NCBI GenBank assembly: GCA_029641185.1
Contig: JAPWGK010000013.1
Span: 372,001 to 436,000 of the forward strand
Source of the DNA: Pseudofabraea citricarpa
Taxonomy: Eukaryota > Ascomycota > Leotiomycetes > Helotiales > Dermateaceae
Length of the DNA: 64,000 bases
Reading direction: 5' to 3'
This document shows, one piece after another, positions 57,284 through 64,000 of this stretch (position 1 is the stretch's first letter; each line of letters starts with the position of its first letter). Below the pieces are notes generated by a model. That model saw only the letters and a program-made list of their open reading frames with translations, was not told the DNA's origin and made no database searches. The position numbers were made by a program, and so were the translations under genes.

Positions 57284-58980
57284 AACTCAACTCACCAAAG
57301 TGGGAGGGAATGTGGTCATTTTCCAACCATTTAACGCTCGAGCATGTCCTGAAAGGTCATCTGATGCGCGCTTCTTCTTTCTTGCTATCCACTCTCCAAG
57401 GTATCCCCTACTATACTGAACTTTGTAATCACCTGTATACAAGCTTTTAAGGGTCTCATCTCGTCTGCTTCTCTTCGTTCTTCTTCTTTTGATATTCGCG
57501 GGATTTGGAGGAAAAGCGTGTTTCGGTCCGTTCGGAGTTCCGCTCTTGATCTTTTTTTTGCTTTGGTTCGGCTGCTTGCTTTTCCTTCGTCTTCGTCGTC
57601 GTCATGGAATGCCATGAGTGGTGGGGGTGGGCGTGGGGTGGGTGATACGGATGGGCGAATCGGTGTTGTTGTGTGGGAAACGGAGAGATGGAGGGATGGG
57701 GACTAAGTAAATTATTCTATGATCCCTTCCTGTATCTTAAAATGAAAATTCGAATCGGATCGAATCGGGTCGGATCGAATTGAACTTGAGGGTATTCATT
57801 TGTGTGATTGATTGATTGACTGACTGCTGTTTTAAAGATTTTCTATTAAGTAAGATGCTTGTCATCTTTTCATTCATACTCAACCTACCTAGGTAGATGG
57901 CACTCGCTGGTCCTTTATAGCGGGGGAAGATATCTCTGGAACATCACATCACTTACTTGTACCTGAGTGGATTCGATGGCAGGCATATAAGATATATACC
58001 ACTATAGAAAAAAAAAGAAGAAAACGAGAAAAAGGAAGGAGAAAAGAAAAGAAGTGGGTGAGGTGACCATGAGTGAAAAGGGAAAAGAGGGAAAAGAGGG
58101 AAAAGGTGAGAAATCAGAACCCCTTCCTTCCCCTTCTCCTCTTTGTCTGTGCCTAGAGAGAGAGAGAGAAAGATTCGATACAGCTGCTCGTCCGGCATGC
58201 TAGGATGAAGAAGCCTGGCTGGTAGCTGAGCTAAGGTATATCACTCGTTGACAGGTACATACGCGATAAGAAGAAGAATTCAAAGAATTTGCTTACCCAC
58301 CTACTCAGCTAGGTGAGACCTCTAGATAGATAGATATTCAATTGATGGATTCTGAAGTTGATGACTGAGCTGAGCTGAAGTGAGATGAAGTGAGGTAAAG
58401 TAAAGCGAAGTGAGGTGAGGGTTGTTTATTTCTCTAGCTGTTTCTCGTTCTCTTCTCTTTCCTTTTCTACAACAGGACCGTTCCATCGTGCATTATACAT
58501 CGTGTATCATGCATCGTCTACCTTCATAGACCCCTCTCGAGCAAGAAAGAAAGAAGAAAAAAAATCAAAGGGATTAAACTCCGACCCCCCAGAGCTCACT
58601 TGCCCATATTATATCTATCTGTACGCACTGAGAATGTACGCACGCACGTATATAGGATGCCATGTGATGTCTGTCTCTTCTAAGTTACAAAGACGAAGCA
58701 GAAGCAGCAGCAGCAGCAGCAGCCTCTTCTCTTCTCTTGATCTCCGGAACGCCTTGCAAATGCTGAAAAAATTGCTGGAATTGAGAGACGCGAGAGCCCT
58801 CGCTCGGAAAGGAAAAAAGAGGAAAAAACGCCGCGGAGAAAAATTCCTCGCCACCTGACCCAAAAACCTGAGACTTTTCATTCCCGTTGCCTTTCCCTAC
58901 CCATACTCTACAAATGCGTTTCTCGTTCGAACTTTTATACAGGTTGTGTTCTATATTAGAACGAGTGGATAGAATGCTGC
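57284..58980. other. 1.7-kb gap between convergent genes, simple-sequence rich
   Basis: Both neighbours end here. Contents: AAAAGAGGG-type purine repeats (58013-58107), a GTGAG/GAAGTGAG-type repeat (58367-58420) and an AGC repeat (58698-58723). ORFs present are low-complexity. Confidence 0.65.
58698..58723. repeat. Trinucleotide repeat (AGC)
   Basis: Roughly eight AGC units with one AGA interruption near the left end; in non-coding sequence. Confidence 0.7.
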
Positions 58981-61203
58981 TTAGGCGACATTTCCAGCCA
59001 TGCCCATGAACAACGCATGGATTGCAAGACTGATAGACCAGAAGCCGACTTTTTTCAATCGGCGCATCCGTGCCTGGCTATCGACGACATCTTTCGCGAA
59101 CGCTTCGTACGTCTCAGCTGAAAGATCTTCCATCAAGCCGCTATCAAAGATGGTCCAGCTGCCGTCGAATTCAGAAGCACGTTTGACAATGCGGCAGTTG
59201 ATGGGGATGAAGGTACGTTTCTGGTTGATGTAGGCTACGATAGGCCTGATGAGTGCTTGATTGATGTAAGAGAGATCGCGTGTGAAGAGTGGTACTGAAG
59301 CCTTGACGTCGTTGAGGTGAACTCGTAGATCCATCACCAAGAACCGTTTGTCGTCGTCGTCACGATTTCGTCGCTCCTCGAATTCAGCCCTCTTCTCGGG
59401 CGTATTCAAGTCCGCATTTCTAGGATGATTCTCCAGGAGATTTATGTAGCGATTCGAAGTTACACTTGCTTCCATGCGATCGTAAATATCAGACATGACC
59501 TTTGTGATGCTGTCATCTGAATCGGCCGGGAACATAACATCTGCTACGATATCAACATTTCCCTCGTGAATCCATCCAAATGGTCCCTCGACTCCTCGGT
59601 TCAAGTGGTCGATCTTTAGGGCATCAATACGAAGCCGGCTATGCTTCTTCCAGGGATTTGCATCGTCATTTCCGTTTGCACTATGACCATTGGTAATTCC
59701 GTGCACTTGGCGTGGGTGAATGGTGAACAGTGATCCATCAAAGGCTCCAGACATGTTGTTTGCTGATAGAAAATCGTAGAATAGCCATTGCTTTCGTAAC
59801 CGAGGTAGCTCGCATGAGAAAATGCTGACTGAAAATGGTCGAAATCCTTTTGGTTGGTGGATAGTGACTAGGAGATCCTCCATTTTGAATGAGTCGATCT
59901 CAAAATCCCCCGGATGATGCTCATGTCGATATGTCTTCGGGTCGACATATTCAGCTGGCCAATAGACAGAGGTTCTGTCGACTACTCCACGAACCCCCTT
60001 TACCTCTACATCTCGCATCAACCCTTTACCATTCCACCACTTGACGAATGATAATGTAACATTCACGGTATCAATGGTGACATCGAACTGCGTATAGTTT
60101 GTGTCTTCCTCCTCATCCTTTCCAGCCACCACTCCAGCTTCCCTTTCAGCTGCCGCCGCTGCCGCTGCCGCTTCAATCGAGGATCCTTTGCTCACTTTGG
60201 CTTTTCCCTGGCCTGGCCTTCTTGAAACAAAGACATTTCTGAATGTGATAACTCCATCTCCCCATTTTGGTACAATAGCAGATTCGAAAACAACCTTGAT
60301 GCCTGCGGAATGTGTAAGATAATCGCCAACCCATCTAGCAAGAGTTTCTATTTGCCGCATGTCAGATTATCCCCTTTGAGCATGTATCGATGACTTACCT
60401 TGGGCGACAACGGTATTAATAGTATAAATGATAAGAGAGAGAAATGTGGTGGTTCCGATGATCAACCAAGTGATATTACCCAGTATGAACCAAGATACAA
60501 ACGCACTCCAATCGTCTACATTCCAAGGACGCGAACTTCTGATAGTGAGCCACTTGAATCGTACTTTGGCACGGGACCAGAAGCCTGTAGCTGCAGCGAG
60601 TAGTTCTTCCCTGGAAGGTCGATGCGGCATCTTTGGCATCTGCGGGAGATGAAGGTATTTGCTCATGGATTCGGCATTATGTTCGTCTGGTGACTCGTGG
60701 CTTTTGACAACTGGTTGTACATGAGGGGGCTTTTTGCTCTCCTGAGGAAGTTTCCGCTCATTCTGGACATTGGAGGCTGAGCTCTTATTCCTCCTGGTGT
60801 TTCCCCTCTCGCGCCTTCGATTGCTTGTATGTATCTGCCTATGCCACACACCTTGCGCCAGAGAGCCTAAGGACTTTTGTCGATGGGGTAAGAATTTGCT
60901 GGTGAAGATCGGAATCTCTGCAGAGGTGATGCATGAGGTCGGCGTCGCCACTGTTGGTACACTGGTCGCTGAGTTGATGTCGACAAAAAACAGCCCACAT
61001 GATGTGAAACTCCTCTTTACAGGCAGTCTAGGAACTGGAGCAGGCTGCGGTCTCAGACCCGTCCGCGAAGTCGGGTTGAGGTTCGGTGGACAGGTCGAGT
61101 AATTAGATCGGGAGAACTGCAAAGGGCGTCGAGAGAACTGGGATACACGGCTTGCAGATTCCCATAATTGGGACCACAGCCTTTTGTTCATGTTCACAGC
61201 CAT
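58981..61203 (-). CDS. MDM31: Mitochondrial inner-membrane protein Mdm31
   Basis: Proposed exons 61203-60399 and 60347-58981 give 723 residues. The N-terminus is basic and Ser/Arg-rich (NKRLWSQLWESASRVSQFSRR), a mitochondrial presequence. A membrane segment lies at about 240-265 (WFILGNITWLIIGTTTFLSL) and a second hydrophobic stretch at the very end. The intermembrane domain starts ETLARWVGDYLTHSAGI and includes ITFRNVFVSRRPGQ, DRTSVYWPAEYVDP and FEIDSFKMEDLLVTIHQP, characteristic of Mdm31/Mdm32. These proteins maintain mitochondrial shape, nucleoid stability and lipid transport. A low-complexity Ala run (about 320-330) interrupts the domain. The frame opens further upstream, but only ATG 61203 (or 61191) is available. 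Confidence 0.92.
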
Positions 61204-62121
61204 ATCCGCGGGGTCATTCTGGAAAGCAGCAGACTGTTGAAGTCGCAATTCCGTGCGAAACTGTGGGCACGCGACAGAATTCGGGCTGGCTGATGAAGAG
61301 GAGAAGACCGGACCGTCGACGAACGATCTAAAGTAATGACGATTTCAGCCTACTTTTTTCCGACGCGACTAGAACATTTCATGCCGCTAATCCAGACATG
61401 GACACACCCTGGTCCGCCGATAACAGAATCCTGTTATCACAACAGTCACGCTTTCAGAATGCCATCTCCAGCAGTTCCTGTCTTGCTGGGCCCATGATGG
61501 AAACACTTTGCAGCCAATGCCCTCAGAGGTTCACAGAGACAGGAATAGTTTGAAACGCAATGTTGCTTTTCAGACTCATGTCGTGCATGGACTTAACAAA
61601 CCAGATAAAGGGCACACGCATGATGCAATTTAACTTAAGTTGGGGAACACACGCATAACTGTAGCTGCATTTCGCTCTCTTTGGTCACTTAAACAGCGTG
61701 TCACATCTTAAGAAGCTCTCCATATACCAACAAGTCAGGTTTAACTATGAGTCTTTATCTGTTGGCCCCTCGAGTGAACAATGCTGTCTCCGGTACTCAT
61801 GCATATGAGAAGATACCCGGATCTAATACAGCTTGGGAGTATTGGCTATTCGGCATTTCAGTACTTTCAAGCATAACTGAATCTTATTGATCAAGTTCAT
61901 CTCACAGTTCTGAAGTTCAAATGCTTATTGAGGTAAGCGACGGGGACCAGAAAGCTAGTCCCGATATGGATTAAAGCGAGATTCCGATAACAAAATTATA
62001 TGGCCGTGAAAACTGAACCCCCACCGAGTATTTCGCAACGATATACCCATTCCCAAGGAACCTCAACGTATTGTCGCAGACCTAAAAGATCCGTCGCACA
62101 TTACCCATAAATTCGACCATA
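61204..62121. other. Divergent promoter of MDM31 and PNO1
   Basis: 918 bases between the two start codons. No additional ORF or repeat recognised. Confidence 0.55.
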
Positions 62122-63051
62122 ATGCCGGCACCAACAGCATTACTCAGACGGCCGGAAGAGCTCGCAGAGGCTGCAAGCGTACCTCTACCAAACGACAGTA
62201 TGTGGGAAATTCTTCCCTGCTCCAGAACTTAGCTCACATTGCGCAGACCAAGACGATGAACTATTACTCGATGCGCCAGAAGCCATTCTATCCGACAGCA
62301 ATGCCGTTCAGCAAGTGGGAGACGCCGATACCGAGATGCACATTGACGAAGAAGGGCGGCCAAGATTTGCACCCGCCAAAAACACAGTGCGTGCAACACT
62401 GCCAGAACCCTCCCCGACCAATTTGCTAATGATAGCCAGGATGGTGTTGTAAGAGTAGAGGGCAGAAAAGTTCCGATACCCCCACATCGCATGACGCCCC
62501 TCAAGGCATCGTGGCCAAAGATTTACCCACCTCTCGTTGAGCACTTGAAGCTCCAAGTACGAATGAATTTTGCCAAAAAGGTCGTTGAACTCCGAACATC
62601 AAAATATACCACAGATCCAGGAGCCCTGCAAAAAGGCGAAGATTTCGTTAAGGCGTAAGTGCAAAATTCCAATTTGTATGTGATGTCTTTTTCTAATACC
62701 TGCCATAGATTTAGCTTGGGGTTCGATGTAGATGACGCAATTGCTCTCTTGAGATTGGACGATCTATACATAGAGACATTTGAGGTCAAAGACGTGAAGA
62801 CCTTGACGGGTGAGCATTTGGGCAGAGCTATTGGTCGTATAGCAGGCAAGGACGGAAAGACGAAGTTCGCAATCGAGAATGCGTCTAGGACGAGAGTTGT
62901 ATTGGCCGATTCGAAGATCCATATCCTTGGCGGCTTTAAGAATATCCACATTGCACGAGAGGCAATTGTGAGCTTAATTCTTGGTAGCCCTCCAGGAAAG
63001 GTGTACGGCAACCTACGTACCGTGGCATCGAGAATGAAGGAGAGATTTTAA
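62122..63051 (+). CDS. PNO1: Pre-rRNA-processing protein Pno1 (Dim2)
   Basis: Proposed exons 62122-62197, 62247-62386, 62440-62654, 62709-63051 give 257 residues. Family hallmarks: IPPHRMTPLKASWPKIYPPL, MNFAKKVVELRTSKYT, AFSLGFDVDDAIALLRLDD, the KH-domain region HLGRAIGRIAGKDGKTKFAI and SRTRVVLADSKIHILGGF, and the C-terminus SPPGKVYGNLRTVASRMKERF. Pno1/Dim2 sits on 20S pre-rRNA near the 3' cleavage site and is needed for 18S rRNA methylation (with Dim1) and for final Nob1 cleavage in 40S assembly; nucleolus and cytoplasm. The acidic N-terminal 75 residues are encoded by the two short first exons. Confidence 0.94.
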
Positions 63052-63668
63052 AGATGGATAAGGGGTTATTTTCTTCGGGGGAAGTGTGCGCTGCATAGTC
63101 TGGCGTTTTATGGAGTTGGGGTGTACCATGGGGAAAAGTACGTATGCAAATTCCTAGTTGGGGTTCCCAGCCTGCCCTCATGGCAGAAATACAATAAATT
63201 CAAACCAAACCCTGTCTGCAATTGTCAGCAATGCGTGTGTTTCGTTAGGTAAACTAGCGTTCTAGCTATGTCTAAATAACCAGACTGCTCATGCTATTAA
63301 CAAATCTCTGGTTTAGCTTCTCGGCTCGAAAAGAATAAATCAAACCACCCATCCTCTTCAGTAACCAATTCCTGTTCCTTCGGGTAGAATCTTTCAGTAC
63401 ATCAACTTTGATAAATATCAAGAAATATAGAGAGTTAAGCATTGTCAATCTAGGCCCAACAAAATCAAAACAGAATGGTAAAGCTGTAGAATCGGACGCG
63501 TTGATTCTCTTACCGAATCTCAAGAGCGTCGCAGCAGCTTTTGTATTTCCCAAGAAGCTGCCACAATCCCGATAGCGTTTGTAGCTAGCTAACCACCTCT
63601 TATAACTATGATTTGCTTCCAAATATCTTTAATCTTCTCTCCATTTTATTCAGTCGCAGTCACTTAAT
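63052..63668. other. Intergenic, no gene seen
   Basis: About 600 bases after PNO1, becoming AT-rich from 63180. A minus-strand 116-codon ORF (63622-63272) lacks family resemblance. Confidence 0.5.
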
Positions 63669-63755
63669 TTGATATTGACACTTGAACACCCTGATTATAG
63701 ATCCCGCGAAGAGAGACTTGGAGAGATTGAGGAAGCTCTCGAACAAACACTGCAC

Positions 63756-63938
63756 ATGAAGTGTTTAGAGTACCTCCTTAGTAGTGAAGGGAAGACGAGA
63801 GCTGTCTCTCGCTTTACTGGGAAGGCGATTGACGGCTGGCGAGGGTTTCGATTAAACGATACCTATATAGAATACAGGAACGAGTTGCTGACGAAATTCT
63901 ATATAAGCCAAAGCGGGCCAGCGGCCATCAGAAGGTAA
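63756..63938 (+). CDS. Weak hypothetical ORF, possibly an exon of a truncated gene
   Basis: The frame open from about 63669 to the TAA at 63936-63938 reads SREERLGEIEEALEQTL, then MKCLEYLLSSEGKTRAV, SRFTGKAIDGWRGFRLND and TYIEYRNELLTKF, which is protein-like but unrecognised. The first ATG is at 63756; a possible acceptor (GATTATAG at 63694-63701) suggests that this could be an internal exon. There is also a possible donor AAG|GTAAAT at the stop, so the gene could continue beyond the window. Confidence 0.3.
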   Translation: MKCLEYLLSSEGKTRAVSRFTGKAIDGWRGFRLNDTYIEYRNELLTKFYISQSGPAAIRR

Positions 63939-64000
63939 ATCAGTCGGTATATCAATTAATGGGTATCTAGATCTAGAATAGCAAATTACGGCTCTTGAAC

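Noticed and set aside
58415..58858. 147-codon plus-strand ORF and its minus-strand counterpart
   Set aside because: Low-complexity Ser/Lys runs from AGC and AAG repeats between two convergent genes.

Overview
This is a stretch of nuclear genome from a filamentous ascomycete (Pezizomycotina). The gene content (Cdc6, Chk2/Cds1-type kinase, Gfa1, Mdm31, Pno1, proteasome beta-7, Zn2Cys6 regulator, HET-like protein), the short introns (about 50-100 nt, GTAAGT/GTATGT donors, YAG acceptors), the CT-rich leaders before start codons and the lack of operons all point there. A leotiomycete-like fungus is my guess from overall resemblance only. I recognise no rRNA, tRNA, CRISPR array or intact transposon.

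Left part (1-23 kb), mostly housekeeping: a SAM+HMG-box regulator running off the left edge (-), a 2-kb low-complexity gap, an 87-aa coiled-coil protein (+), CDC6 (-) with a MluI box upstream, a WW-PhoD metallophosphatase (+), phosphomannomutase (-), a branched-chain aminotransferase (-), an alcohol-acetyltransferase-like protein (+) and a membrane-anchored histidine-acid-phosphatase family protein (-).

Middle part (23-40 kb), accessory in character: a HET-like protein with C-terminal membrane segments (+), a zinc-knuckle protein with 11-residue coiled-coil repeats and an apparent frameshift (-), then a compact, lower-GC block of six genes arranged as three successive divergent pairs: HIBADH-family dehydrogenase / carboxymuconolactone-decarboxylase-like protein, metallo-beta-lactamase-fold hydrolase / saccharopine-dehydrogenase-like (enoyl-reductase-type) oxidoreductase, and zinc-finger regulator / short-chain dehydrogenase. 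There is no PKS, NRPS, terpene synthase, P450 or transporter, so a small catabolic or tailoring cluster is the best inference. The first pair shares a promoter with an inverted repeat of CreA-type sites. An Arg/Ser/His-rich protein follows.

Right part (41-64 kb): an F-box/2EXR-like protein, a GPI-anchor-type secreted protein, a protein with an SNF5-tail-like zinc motif, a secreted 513-aa protein of unknown function, a pseudogene whose stops are explicable by C-to-T change, GFA1 (5-nt first coding exon), proteasome beta-7, an HCNGP/SAP30BP-like protein, a Chk2-type FHA kinase, MDM31, PNO1 and a weak hypothetical ORF at the right edge.

All exon boundaries were derived by eye from splice consensus plus reading-frame and family continuity; no search was run.
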